Shown here: positions 17,599-25,975 of the stretch, in pieces
Layout of the letters: every line of letters begins with the position of its first letter
Position numbering within the stretch: position 1 is the first letter of the stretch
From: DAITQM01 sp039794245
Lineage (GTDB): Bacteria > Pseudomonadota > Gammaproteobacteria > Xanthomonadales > Wenzhouxiangellaceae
Reading direction: 5' to 3'
NCBI GenBank assembly: GCA_039794245.1
Contig: JBDIVS010000014.1
Location: 17,188 to 81,187 of the forward strand
Length of the DNA: 64,000 nucleotides
The notes under the pieces: model-generated
Told to the model about the DNA's origin: nothing
Database searches by the model: none
Seen by the model: the letters and a program-made list of their open reading frames with translations, nothing else
Made by a program: the position numbers and the translations under genes

Positions 17599-18813
17599 GT
17601 GGGCCGCGCAGTGCTGCTCGTCATCGACAGCCTCGGGATCGGCGAAGGCCCCGATGCGGCGCGCTTCGGCGACAGCGGCGCCGATACGCTGGGCCATATC
17701 GCCCAAACGCTGGCCGCCGGCGCGCACGATGAGCGGCGCCCCGCCGGGCCGTTGCACCTGCCCCACCTGTACCGGCTCGGTCTCGGTCAGGCGGCGCACC
17801 TGGCCACCGGCCGCTTGCCGGCCAGGCACCCGCCCAGGCTCGACCTGATCGGCTTATACGCCGCCCTTGCCGAACTGAGCCGCGGCAAGGACACGCCAAG
17901 CGGGCATTGGGAGATGACCGGACTTACGGTCGATTTCGACTGGGGTTATTTTCCGCGTAAGGTGCCGGCCTTTCCCGAAGCGCTGACCCGGGCGCTGATC
18001 GCTGAAGCGGGCCTGCCCGGCATCCTCGGCAACTGCCACGCCTCGGGTACCGAGATCATCGCCGACCTCGGCGTCGAACACCTGGCCAGCGGCAAACCGA
18101 TCGTCTATACCTCGGCCGACAGCGTCTTGCAGATCGCGGCACATGAAGAGGCGTTCGGCCTCGAGCGCCTGTACCGGACCTGCGAAATCGCCCGCCGGCT
18201 GGTCGATCCTTATCGTATCGGCCGGGTGATTGCCCGGCCATTCGTCGGCCGGCCCGGAGCCTTCAGCCGCACCTATCACCGCCGCGACTATGCCACGCCG
18301 CCGCATGCTCAGACCCTGCTCGACCGGCTCAAAAGCGCCGGCCGCGAGGTCATCGGCATCGGCAAGATCGGCGATATTTTCGCCGGCCGCGGTCTGACCC
18401 AAAGCGTCAAGGCCGACGGCACCGCGGCGCAGTTAGCCGCCACGTTGGAGGCGCTCGCCGCCCTGCCCGACGGCGGACTGGTGTTCACCAATTTCGTCGA
18501 TTTCGATACGCTCTACGGCCACCGCCGCGATGCCGTCGGTTATGGCCGCGAACTCGAACGTCTCGATGCCTTGCTGCCCCGCCTGCTCGCCTGTCTCGTC
18601 CCCGGTGACCGCCTCTACATCACCGCCGACCACGGCTGCGACCCGACGTTCAAGGGCACCGACCACACCCGCGAATTCGTACCGCTGTTGGTCCACGGCC
18701 CCGGCCTTAAACCCGGCAACGCCGGCCGGCGCGAAAGCTTCGCCGATATCGGCCAGAGCATCGCGCTCCAGCTCGGCCTCGAACCGCTCGCTGCCGGCAC
18801 GGCGCTCGTCTAA
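17599..18813 (+). CDS. deoB: Phosphopentomutase
   Basis: Interconverts (deoxy)ribose-1-phosphate and -5-phosphate, completing the salvage route. Alkaline-phosphatase-fold metal site residues are visible in LLVIDSLGIGEGPDAARFGD at the N-terminus, SGHWEMTG, TNFVDFDTLYGHRRD and ITADHGCDPTFKGTDHTREFVPLL. 404 residues is the usual DeoB length. The start is GTG. No deoC (deoxyribose-phosphate aldolase) is present nearby, which is unusual for a deo operon. Confidence 0.96.
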   Translation: MGRAVLLVIDSLGIGEGPDAARFGDSGADTLGHIAQTLAAGAHDERRPAGPLHLPHLYRLGLGQAAHLATGRLPARHPPRLDLIGLYAALAELSRGKDTPSGHWEMTGLTVDFDWGYFPRKVPAFPEALTRALIAEAGLPGILGNCHASGTEIIADLGVEHLASGKPIVYTSADSVLQIAAHEEAFGLERLYRTCEIARRLVDPYRIGRVIARPFVGRPGAFSRTYHRRDYATPPHAQTLLDRLKSAGREVIGIGKIGDIFAGRGLTQSVKADGTAAQLAATLEALAALPDGGLVFTNFVDFDTLYGHRRDAVGYGRELERLDALLPRLLACLVPGDRLYITADHGCDPTFKGTDHTREFVPLLVHGPGLKPGNAGRRESFADIGQSIALQLGLEPLAAGTALV

Positions 18814-18892
18814 CCGGCTATCGTCCTTGGCAACGAATGCTGGGTTTGTTCGAGGCGGGATGGCGCGGTGGGCGGTCCATTCCGTTCTCGGT

Positions 18893-19162
18893 TCAGTCGT
18901 CGGTGCCTTTGATCAGGTTGCGGATTTTGATGATCAGGATCGACAGTGACAGGATTCCGGTGACGAGGTTGGCGACGACGATCGCCGGGTCGCCGATCGC
19001 CCAACCGTACAGGAACCAGAAGACGACGCCGGCGGTGAATATGGCGTACATCGACAGCGCCAGAGAGCGGGTGTCGCCGGTGCGCAGGGTTTTGATCGCC
19101 TGCGGCAGAAAGGCGACGGTGGTCAACGTCGCAGCAGTATAGCCTAGCCAGAGCGCGGGCAT
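18893..19162 (-). CDS. SemiSWEET/PQ-loop small membrane transporter
   Basis: An 89-residue protein with three hydrophobic helices and the PQ-loop motif in AFLPQAIKTLRTGDTRSLAL. Bacterial SemiSWEETs dimerise to make a sugar channel. The ATG at 19162 is chosen over an upstream start because an AGGAGGCGAC ribosome site precedes it. It is downstream of the cco assembly genes on the same strand but separated from ccoS by about 40 nt, so it may or may not be in that operon. Confidence 0.88.
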   Translation of the reverse strand: MPALWLGYTAATLTTVAFLPQAIKTLRTGDTRSLALSMYAIFTAGVVFWFLYGWAIGDPAIVVANLVTGILSLSILIIKIRNLIKGTDD

Positions 19163-19204
19163 GTCGCCTCCTGGTTGATGCAATGCTCGGCCAATCGGAT
19201 GGGA

Positions 19205-19489
19205 CTAGCCATCGTCCCGGGTCGATCCGTGCCGTTTCCGGCCGGCTGCGGCCAGCGTGTCGAGCGCGCGGTCGATTGTGTTTTTTGCGGCGGCAGTCAT
19301 CCCGCCGTGCTCATACTGTTCGGGAGCTTCGGCATTGTCGTCTGCACTGCGGTCTTCGTCCAGGACGATGCGCCAGGCGGGGGTTTCGAGGTCGTCGAAC
19401 TGGCCGCTTCTGGCGGCCCACCAGAATACGGCGAGGGCCAGTGCGATCAGCAGCAGGCCAAGCGGCAGCAGGACGGCGAGCATGCTCAT
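19205..19489 (-). CDS. ccoS: cbb3-type cytochrome oxidase assembly protein CcoS
   Basis: Small single-pass membrane protein (94 residues, MSMLAVLLPLGLLLIALALAVFWWAARSGQFDDLETPAWRIV as the conserved part) needed for cofactor insertion into cbb3 oxidase. ARSGQFDDLETPA is the family signature. The ATG at 19489 overlaps the ccoI stop (ATGA), which fixes the start. The acidic C-terminal tail is longer than in many CcoS proteins. Last gene of the cco cluster. Confidence 0.93.
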   Translation of the reverse strand: MSMLAVLLPLGLLLIALALAVFWWAARSGQFDDLETPAWRIVLDEDRSADDNAEAPEQYEHGGMTAAAKNTIDRALDTLAAAGRKRHGSTRDDG

Positions 19490-22056
19490 CCGGCCGCCGC
19501 GCCGTGCAGGGTTTCGCCGCCTAGCGTGTGCTGTTCGCAACTCGTCTCGGCCATGGGCAGGCGCGCGGCGCGCAGGGCGTTGCCGACGACGACCAGCGAG
19601 CTCAACGACATGCCGAGCGCCGCCAGCCACGGGGCGACGAAGCCGAGGCTGGCGGCGGGGGCGGCGAGCAGGTTGTAGGCCACGGCCCAGGCGAAGTTCT
19701 GGCGGATGATGCGCCGCGTGCGGTGGGCGTGGGCGAGAAGTTCGGGAAGCTGCGCTAGGCGTTCGGCGGTGATGATCACGTCGGCGCCGGCCCGGCCGAT
19801 CGCTTCGCCGCCGGCCAGCGCGATCGAGACATCGGCGGCGGCCAGCACCGGGGCGTCGTTGACGCCGTCGCCGGCCATCGCGACGGTATGCCCTTGCCGC
19901 TGCGCTTCCCTGGCGATCGCCATTTTATCTTCCGGCAATAAACCGCCGCGCCAGTCGGCGATGCCGAGCCGGGTCGCGGCGGCCTTGACCGCCGCCGGCC
20001 GGTCGCCGCTCAGGATTCGCACCATAAGGCCCAACCGCTCCAGCCGCCGCACGGCATCGGCGGCGTCGGCCCTGAGGCGATCGGCGAGCCTGAAGCGGGC
20101 GACGATATGCCGGCCGTCGCCGAGATAAAGCAAGGTGTGGCCGTCAATGTCTGCGTCCCACTGATCGCCGTCATGGCCGGCGTAATCGGCCCGTCCGAGG
20201 CGCCACCACCGGCCGCCGATCTGTGCCGTGACGCCGGCGCCGGGCACGGTTTCGCGCGCGCCTGCGCTTTCGGTGACGGGAATCCCGCCGAAGGCGGTGG
20301 CCAGCGGGTGGCGCGTGCCGGCCATCAGGGCGGCGGCGATGCCGATCGCGGCGGCGCGGTCGATGGCCGGCGAGGTCTCGATTCCGATGAGCGAAAAGCG
20401 GCCGTCGGTCAAGGTTCCGGTTTTGTCGAGCAGCACCAGATCGCACGAGGCGAGTTTGTCGAGCGCGGCAGCGCCGGCGATAAAGATACCGCGCCGCGCC
20501 AGGGCGCCGATCGCCCCGGCCAGCGCCGCCGGCGCGGCCAGCGACAAGGCACACGGGCAGGTCACGACCAGCACGGCGAGCGTCGCGGCGAAGGCGCGGG
20601 CCGGATCCATGTGCCACCAGACCACCGCGGTGCCCAGGGCGAGCAGCAGCACCAAACCGATAAAGCCCGCGGCGAGGCGGTCGCCGGCGGCCTGCCGGAG
20701 CGGCCGGCTGCTTTGCGCTTTTGAAAGAATGCGGCGCAGGCGCCCCAGACTCGAATGCTCGCCGGCGGCTGCCACCCGGCCTTCGGCCGTGCCCGAGACG
20801 ACGCGGCTGCCGGCCAGAAGATAACGGCCGCATCCGGCCAGGCGGGGCACCGCTTCACCGGTCAGCAACGATTCGTCGACCGCGACTTCACCGTTTTCGA
20901 TCACGATATCGGCCGGCACCGTGGCGGCGGCCTGCAACCGCACCCGGTCGCCTGTTTCCAGTTCGTCGGCAGTGACTGTGGTCCAGGTGCCGGCGGGATC
21001 GCATCGCTCGGCGCCGACCACCGCCGCTTCGGCCAGCCGCCGGCCGCTTGCCGCCGCCGTGCGCCGGGCGCCAAGCTCCAGAAAACGGGCGAGCGTCAGG
21101 AAAAAGACGAACATCGTCACCGCCTCGAAATAGACCTCGCCCGCGCCCTGCACCGTGTGCCAGACGCTCGCCGACCAGGCGAGCACCAAGGCCAGGGCCA
21201 CTGGCTGGTCCATCACCGGCCGGCCGGTGAGCAGCCCGCGCCAGGCCTGGGCAAGGATCGGCCAGCCGGCGAACCACACGACCGGGATGCTGAGCACCAG
21301 CGAGAACCAGCGCAGGCCGCCGCTCACCACCGGGGGCATTTCAGATGCACCGCCGAAATAAAGCCCGACGGCGTACATCAACACCTGCATCATGCCGATA
21401 CCGGCGACGGCGAGACGGAGTTGGGCGCGGCGCACTTCGCGGCGTTCGGCGGCGAGACTTTCGCCGCCGAGTTCGGGCGTCGGTTTGAAGCCGAAGCGGG
21501 CGATGGCGGCCAGCAAGGCCGAAAGCGCCAGCCGCTGCGTATCCCATTCGACACGCGCCCGGGCCGTGGCCGGGTTGACCTCCAGCGCCTCGATCCCCGG
21601 CGTCCGGGCGGCCAGCGAGTGCAGCAGCCAGGCGCAGGCGGCGCAGCGCATGCCGTCGAGGTGGAGCAGAATCTCGCGGCGCCGGTCATCGACCCGGCGG
21701 GTGAGTCGTTCGAGCACCGCCGGCCGGTCGTAAAGCGTAAAGTCGCCGGCCGCCGCCGCCGGCGCGGTGACCGCCGGCGCGGTGCGGTAGCGATAGTAGT
21801 TTTCGAGCCCCGAACCTTCGATCAACAGGGCAACCGCGCGACAGCCCTGGCAACAGAAATGCCTGAGCGCCCCAGCGATCCGGTCGTGCGGCGCCCCCGG
21901 CGGCAAGGCTTCGCCGCAATGAAAACAGCCGGCGGCCGGCGGGCGGGTTTCGGTGACTGTCCCGTCGATCGATTCGGTGACTGTCCCGTCGATCGATTCG
22001 TCGATCAGTTTGTTGACTGTCCCGTTCACGCCCGCAGGATTGAATTTGCCGTTCAC
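19486..22056 (-). CDS. ccoI: Copper-transporting P-type ATPase for cbb3 oxidase assembly
   Basis: Copper-exporting P1B ATPase that supplies Cu to CcoN. An N-terminal Cys-rich segment (CFHCGEALPPG...HFCCQGC) is followed by a metal-binding domain (GMRCAACAW). Eight predicted membrane helices carry the CPC motif (VTCPCALSLA), with DKTGTLTDG as phosphorylation site and GDGVNDAPVLAAADV as hinge. 856 residues with a GTG start at 22056; an in-frame TGA at 22071-22069 (the fixH stop) rules out an earlier start. The extreme N-terminus contains a duplicated SIDGTVTE peptide encoded by a 24-nt tandem repeat. Confidence 0.95.
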   Translation of the reverse strand: MNGKFNPAGVNGTVNKLIDESIDGTVTESIDGTVTETRPPAAGCFHCGEALPPGAPHDRIAGALRHFCCQGCRAVALLIEGSGLENYYRYRTAPAVTAPAAAAGDFTLYDRPAVLERLTRRVDDRRREILLHLDGMRCAACAWLLHSLAARTPGIEALEVNPATARARVEWDTQRLALSALLAAIARFGFKPTPELGGESLAAERREVRRAQLRLAVAGIGMMQVLMYAVGLYFGGASEMPPVVSGGLRWFSLVLSIPVVWFAGWPILAQAWRGLLTGRPVMDQPVALALVLAWSASVWHTVQGAGEVYFEAVTMFVFFLTLARFLELGARRTAAASGRRLAEAAVVGAERCDPAGTWTTVTADELETGDRVRLQAAATVPADIVIENGEVAVDESLLTGEAVPRLAGCGRYLLAGSRVVSGTAEGRVAAAGEHSSLGRLRRILSKAQSSRPLRQAAGDRLAAGFIGLVLLLALGTAVVWWHMDPARAFAATLAVLVVTCPCALSLAAPAALAGAIGALARRGIFIAGAAALDKLASCDLVLLDKTGTLTDGRFSLIGIETSPAIDRAAAIGIAAALMAGTRHPLATAFGGIPVTESAGARETVPGAGVTAQIGGRWWRLGRADYAGHDGDQWDADIDGHTLLYLGDGRHIVARFRLADRLRADAADAVRRLERLGLMVRILSGDRPAAVKAAATRLGIADWRGGLLPEDKMAIAREAQRQGHTVAMAGDGVNDAPVLAAADVSIALAGGEAIGRAGADVIITAERLAQLPELLAHAHRTRRIIRQNFAWAVAYNLLAAPAASLGFVAPWLAALGMSLSSLVVVGNALRAARLPMAETSCEQHTLGGETLHGAAAG
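21951..21998. repeat. 24-nt perfect tandem duplication in the ccoI 5' end
   Basis: Positions 21951-21974 and 21975-21998 are identical (CGGTGACTGTCCCG then TCGATCGATT), and a degenerate third copy (TTGACTGTCCCG) follows. In protein it gives repeated SIDGTVTE in the first 40 residues of CcoI, before the metal-binding domain. Confidence 0.85.
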
Positions 22057-22068
22057 ATTGAACCCGGG

Positions 22069-22638
22069 TCAGTCATGACCCACTGGCCGCGCCTGACCGG
22101 GCAGCGGCGCGGCGAGCGTGAAGCGCGCGCCGATCTTTCGTTGTTCTGATTCAAGACGCCAGGCGCCGGCGGGATCGTGCAACAACCAGGTGCCGCGCTG
22201 GACATCGGGCAAGACCAGCGCGCCGTGATAGACGCCGTCGGGGCCGCGGGTCAGCACCGTGGCGCGATCGAGTTCGGCGCGCGTCGGGTGGATGTAGCGA
22301 AGCTGCACGGTAGCCGGCCGGGTATCGCCGGCCAGCAGCAAGCGCACGCGGCCGGCTTGCCGGTCGAGTGTGATGTCGGCGCGCAACGCCAGACGGGCGG
22401 CGGCCTCCAATGCGCTGCGCTCGTCGATCACCGCCTTGCCGAGCGGGTTCAGGTGTTTGGCGATCACCGGGTCGGGGTGGGCGAGCGCCAGCCAGATCGT
22501 CGCGAAGGAGCCGGCCATCGCGGCAAAAATCGGCACCAGCAGCCAGAGCCAGAGCGGTGGGCGGCGGGGTTTGGCGCCCTGAGCGGGCGCCGCTTGCCGG
22601 CCGGGATCAATCGCCATGGTCATCGCCGTCTCCGTCAT
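22069..22638 (-). CDS. fixH: FixH family cbb3 assembly protein
   Basis: Membrane-anchored protein of 189 residues from the FixGHIS set, thought to help copper-dependent assembly of cbb3 oxidase. One N-terminal transmembrane helix (PPLWLWLLVPIFAAMAGSFATIWLAL) is followed by HPDPVIAKHLNPLGKAV and a periplasmic beta-rich domain ending in GTWLLHDPAGAWRLESEQRKI. It overlaps the end of ccoG by 32 nt; ATGs at residues 1, 6 and 8 are all possible starts. Confidence 0.87.
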   Translation of the reverse strand: MTETAMTMAIDPGRQAAPAQGAKPRRPPLWLWLLVPIFAAMAGSFATIWLALAHPDPVIAKHLNPLGKAVIDERSALEAAARLALRADITLDRQAGRVRLLLAGDTRPATVQLRYIHPTRAELDRATVLTRGPDGVYHGALVLPDVQRGTWLLHDPAGAWRLESEQRKIGARFTLAAPLPGQARPVGHD

Positions 22639-24019
22639 GGTCCCGCTCGCCGGGCGGCGCGAAAAAGCGGCTAGGTTCGATCAACGGCTGCAAAGCGGCA
22701 TCTTCCGGTGTGACGACAAAGTGGATCGTCTGCCGTTCAGATACCGCATCGCGTTCCGCCCGCACCGCGACCGGCACCGGCTGCACAGCGCCGGCGGCGA
22801 TTTCGATCCGGGGCCAGGTGCGGACCTCGAACCCATGTTCCCGGACGCCGATCGCGACCTGCTGCGCGTGGGCCGTTTTATTGATCAGGCGGATCGTGTA
22901 GGTGTTTTCGACATCCTCGCCGGCCAGCCGGTACAACGCATTACGGTCGCGGATCACATCGGCGATCAGCGGCGCCCGGCCGCCGAGCAGCAGGCCGAAA
23001 GCGACGACCAGCGCCGCGAGCAGGGCGAGATAAATCAAAAGGCGCGGCCGGACGAGGCGCGTCGGGCGGCCGAGGACGGCGTTCTCGGTGGTGTAGCGGA
23101 TCAGCCCGCGCGGGTAGTTCATCTGGTCCATGATCTGGTTGCAGGCGTCGATGCAGGCGCCGCACGCGATGCATTCGATCTGCAGGCCGTCGCGGATGTC
23201 GATGCCGGTCGGGCAGACCTGCACGCACCAGGTGCAGTCGATGCAGTCGCCGAGTCCGGCGGCGCGCGGTTCGAGGCCGCGCCGGCGGCGGCCGCGCGGC
23301 TCGCCGCGCCCTTCGTCGTAGGCGATGATCAGCGTATCGCGGTCGAACATCGCGCTCTGGAAACGGGCGTAGGGGCACATGTATTTGCACACCTGCTCGC
23401 GCAGAAAGCCGGCGTTGCCGTAAGTCGCGAGGCCATAAAACAAGATCCAGAAGGTTTCCCACGGCCCGGTGCTGAAGGTCTTCACCTTGCCGGCCAGCTC
23501 GCCGATCGGCGTGAAATAGCCGACGAAGGTCAATCCGGTCCACAGACTGAAGGCGATCCACAACGCCTGCTTGGCGCTCTTGCGCCCCCACCAGCTAAGA
23601 TCGTGCGGCCCCTGGTCGAGCTTGAGGCGGTTTAGCCGGCGCCCTTCGATCAGGCGCTCCATCGCCAGAAAGACTTCGGTCCATACCGTCTGCGGGCAGG
23701 CATAACCGCACCACAGGCGGCCGGCGAGCGCGGTGAAAAAAAACAGGCTGAGCGCGGCGATGATCAAAGTCAGGGTCAGCAGCAGAAAATCCTGCGGCCA
23801 GAAGGTCAGGCCGAAGATATGGAACTTGCGGGCCGGCAGGTCGAACAGCAACAACGGCTCGCCGCCGGGCCTGAGCCAGGCGACGGTGTAGAACAAACCC
23901 ATCAACAGCCACGCCGCTGTGGTTCTCAGGCGCGTGAAACGGCCTTCGATCTCGCGCGGATAGACTTTCTCGCGGCGGGCGTACAACGCCTCGCCACCGC
24001 CGGTCGGCAGCGGTTTCAT
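22607..24019 (-). CDS. ccoG: cbb3 oxidase accessory protein CcoG (FixG/RdxA), 4Fe-4S
   Basis: Polytopic membrane cupric reductase-type protein with two ferredoxin-like clusters: CIDCTWCVQVCPTGIDIRDG and CIACGACIDACNQIMDQM. It also has the N-terminal LWCGYACPQTVWTEVF motif and an Ig-like periplasmic C-terminal domain (ENTYTIRLINKTAHAQQV). 470 residues from the ATG at 24019, which overlaps the preceding small gene's stop (ATGA). Confidence 0.95.
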   Translation of the reverse strand: MKPLPTGGGEALYARREKVYPREIEGRFTRLRTTAAWLLMGLFYTVAWLRPGGEPLLLFDLPARKFHIFGLTFWPQDFLLLTLTLIIAALSLFFFTALAGRLWCGYACPQTVWTEVFLAMERLIEGRRLNRLKLDQGPHDLSWWGRKSAKQALWIAFSLWTGLTFVGYFTPIGELAGKVKTFSTGPWETFWILFYGLATYGNAGFLREQVCKYMCPYARFQSAMFDRDTLIIAYDEGRGEPRGRRRRGLEPRAAGLGDCIDCTWCVQVCPTGIDIRDGLQIECIACGACIDACNQIMDQMNYPRGLIRYTTENAVLGRPTRLVRPRLLIYLALLAALVVAFGLLLGGRAPLIADVIRDRNALYRLAGEDVENTYTIRLINKTAHAQQVAIGVREHGFEVRTWPRIEIAAGAVQPVPVAVRAERDAVSERQTIHFVVTPEDAALQPLIEPSRFFAPPGERDHDGDGDDHGD

Positions 24020-24306
24020 GCTCGCCGCCGGAAACGCGCCGCCGGGCGGAGCAGCCACCAGGTCAAGGTCGAGGAGGCGAGGTTCAAGGCCCAGAAGCAG
24101 AAAAAGCCGATGGTGTAGCCGCTTTGCCGGTCCAGCTCCCAGGCCGGATCGAGCAGGTGGGCCAGATCGATCGGATCGTAGAGCCCGAAAACGACCAGGG
24201 TGCCGAGGCCGGCGGTCAGAAACGACGGCCAGAAAATGGCCCCGAGCCGCTGTACCAGCGGCCGGGGCGGGGGCACGAAATCATTGGGCTGAGAGGCTTT
24301 TGACAT
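24016..24306 (-). CDS. Small two-helix membrane protein between ccoP and ccoG
   Basis: A 96-residue protein with two hydrophobic segments (FWPSFLTAGLGTLVVFGLYD and SGYTIGFFCFWALNLASSTL) joined by a short acidic loop. I do not recognise a named family. The start at 24306 lies inside ccoP (26-nt overlap) and its stop overlaps ccoG by 4 nt, so it is translated as part of the oxidase operon. A role in cbb3 assembly or stability is inferred from context only. Confidence 0.75.
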   Translation of the reverse strand: MSKASQPNDFVPPPRPLVQRLGAIFWPSFLTAGLGTLVVFGLYDPIDLAHLLDPAWELDRQSGYTIGFFCFWALNLASSTLTWWLLRPAARFRRRA

Positions 24307-25177
24307 AGGCGGCAAGGACATGGATCCGTTCGGCGCCCAAGCGCTCGGCGAAGGACGGCATCTGGTTGCTGCGGCCGTTGCGGACGATGTCGGCGATGGT
24401 GGTTTCGGAGGCATCATACAACCAGATGCCGTCGGTCAGATTCGGCGCGCCGAGCAGGGGATTGCCCCTGCCTTCGGCACCGTGGCAGGCGACGCAGAAC
24501 ATCGCAAACTTCGCCTGTCCGGCGGCGGCGAGTTCGGGGTCGTGGTCGAGGTCGCTCAGGCTTAGGACATAAGCCGTCACTGCCTCGACGCCGGCATCGC
24601 CGAGCGCTGGCCCCCAGGGCGGCATCAGCCCCTGCCGGCCGCCGCTGATCGTCGTCAGGATCGTCGCCGCATCGCCGCCCCACAACCAATCGCCGTCGGC
24701 GAGGTTCGGAAAGCCGTGGGCGCCACGGCCGTCCGAGCCGTGGCACTGGGCGCATTCGTTGACGAACAGGTTGTAACCGGCAGCCAGTGCCCGGCTGTCG
24801 CCTTGCAGATCGTCGATCGGGCGCGCCGCGAAGGCGGCGAAGAGCGGACCGTAGCGCGCCTCGGCGTCGGCCATTTCGCTGGTATAGCGTGCCGTGCTCG
24901 ACCAGCCGAGCACGCCGCCGAAAGAACCGAGGCCCGGGTACAACACCAGGTAGCCGATGCCGAAAAAGACGGTGATATAGAACAACATCATCCACCAGCG
25001 CGGCAGCGGATTGTTGTATTCGCGAAGATCGCCGTCCCAGACATGGCCGGTGGTTTTTGTTTCGTCCGAGGAGGTCTTATCGACCCGTATTTTCGCCGTG
25101 CGGTACAAAAACCACAGCGTCGCGACGATGGACAACACCGTCAGCGCGATGATGTAAACGCTCCACAACTCACTCAT
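24281..25177 (-). CDS. ccoP: cbb3 cytochrome c oxidase subunit III (di-heme)
   Basis: Membrane-anchored c-type cytochrome that feeds electrons into CcoO/CcoN. The N-terminal region contains two hydrophobic segments, then EYNNPLPRWWMMLFY, a CcoP hallmark. Two heme sites follow: CAQCH (142-146) and CVACH (228-232), with distal Met ligands in LMPPWG and QMPSF. 298 residues, normal length. Overlaps ccoQ by 8 nt. Confidence 0.96.
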   Translation of the reverse strand: MSELWSVYIIALTVLSIVATLWFLYRTAKIRVDKTSSDETKTTGHVWDGDLREYNNPLPRWWMMLFYITVFFGIGYLVLYPGLGSFGGVLGWSSTARYTSEMADAEARYGPLFAAFAARPIDDLQGDSRALAAGYNLFVNECAQCHGSDGRGAHGFPNLADGDWLWGGDAATILTTISGGRQGLMPPWGPALGDAGVEAVTAYVLSLSDLDHDPELAAAGQAKFAMFCVACHGAEGRGNPLLGAPNLTDGIWLYDASETTIADIVRNGRSNQMPSFAERLGAERIHVLAAYVKSLSAQ

Positions 25178-25355
25178 GGTTCGATGCTCCCAAAGGCGCC
25201 GCCCGGCCCGCTGCCGCGTCGTCGTCGAGCGGCAGGCGCGCCGCTTCGTCGAAGCGGCGGCGGTCGGCGATAAACCACAGCCAGATCACCAGGCCGGTGA
25301 ACAGCACGATCAACAACACGATGATCGCGCCGCGCAAAAGATCGAGGTTCCACAT
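25170..25355 (-). CDS. ccoQ: cbb3 oxidase small subunit CcoQ
   Basis: 61-residue single-helix protein (DLLRGAIIVLLIVLFTGLVI) ending in a charged cytoplasmic tail beginning FIADRRRFDEAARLPLDDD, the usual CcoQ layout. Its ATG overlaps the ccoO stop (TGATG) and its stop overlaps the ccoP start, so it is tightly coupled within ccoNOQP. Confidence 0.9.
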   Translation of the reverse strand: MWNLDLLRGAIIVLLIVLFTGLVIWLWFIADRRRFDEAARLPLDDDAAAGRAAPLGASNHE

Positions 25356-25963
25356 CACCCACCCCCCGGACCGAAGCGGCTCATGCCCTGGAGGTAGGCG
25401 ATCAGGGCCATAAGCTCGGTCGTCTCGCCGAGCCGGGCGGCCTGGGCGATATCTTCGTCGCTGTACGGATCGCCGATGGCGCGCAGGGCACGCATATGGG
25501 CGGCGATCCGCTCCACGTCGAGCCGGCGTTCGGCCAGCCACGGATAACCGGGCATGTTCGATTCGGGCACCACCGCGCGCGGATCGATCAGGTGCACCCG
25601 GTGCCATTCGTCGCTGTAGCGCCCGCCGACGCGGGCCAGATCGGGCCCGGTTCGTTTCGAGCCCCACTGGAACGGCCGGTCGTACACCGCTTCGCCGGCC
25701 ACCGAATAGGGCCCGTAGCGTTCGGTTTCGCTGCGGAACGGCCGAACCTGCTGCGAATGGCAGACGTAGCAGCCCTCGCGGACATACACATCGCGGCCGG
25801 CGAGGCGCAGCGCGTTGTAGGGCTTGACCCCCGGCGCCGGTTCGATGACCTGGCTCTGGTACATCAACGGCACGATCTCGACCAGACCGCCGAAGCTGAT
25901 GACGACGACGATCCAGAAGGCCAGCCAGCCGACATGTTTTTCGATAAACTCATGTGCTTTCAT
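25355..25963 (-). CDS. ccoO: cbb3 cytochrome c oxidase subunit II (mono-heme)
   Basis: Membrane-anchored monoheme cytochrome c. One N-terminal helix (WLAFWIVVVISFGGLVEIVP) is followed by GCYVCHSQQVRPF, whose CYVCH (65-69) binds heme, and by ESNMPGYPWL with the Met ligand. 202 residues. Twelve nt downstream of ccoN. Confidence 0.97.
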   Translation of the reverse strand: MKAHEFIEKHVGWLAFWIVVVISFGGLVEIVPLMYQSQVIEPAPGVKPYNALRLAGRDVYVREGCYVCHSQQVRPFRSETERYGPYSVAGEAVYDRPFQWGSKRTGPDLARVGGRYSDEWHRVHLIDPRAVVPESNMPGYPWLAERRLDVERIAAHMRALRAIGDPYSDEDIAQAARLGETTELMALIAYLQGMSRFGPGGG

Positions 25964-25975
25964 CGGTTCGACTCC

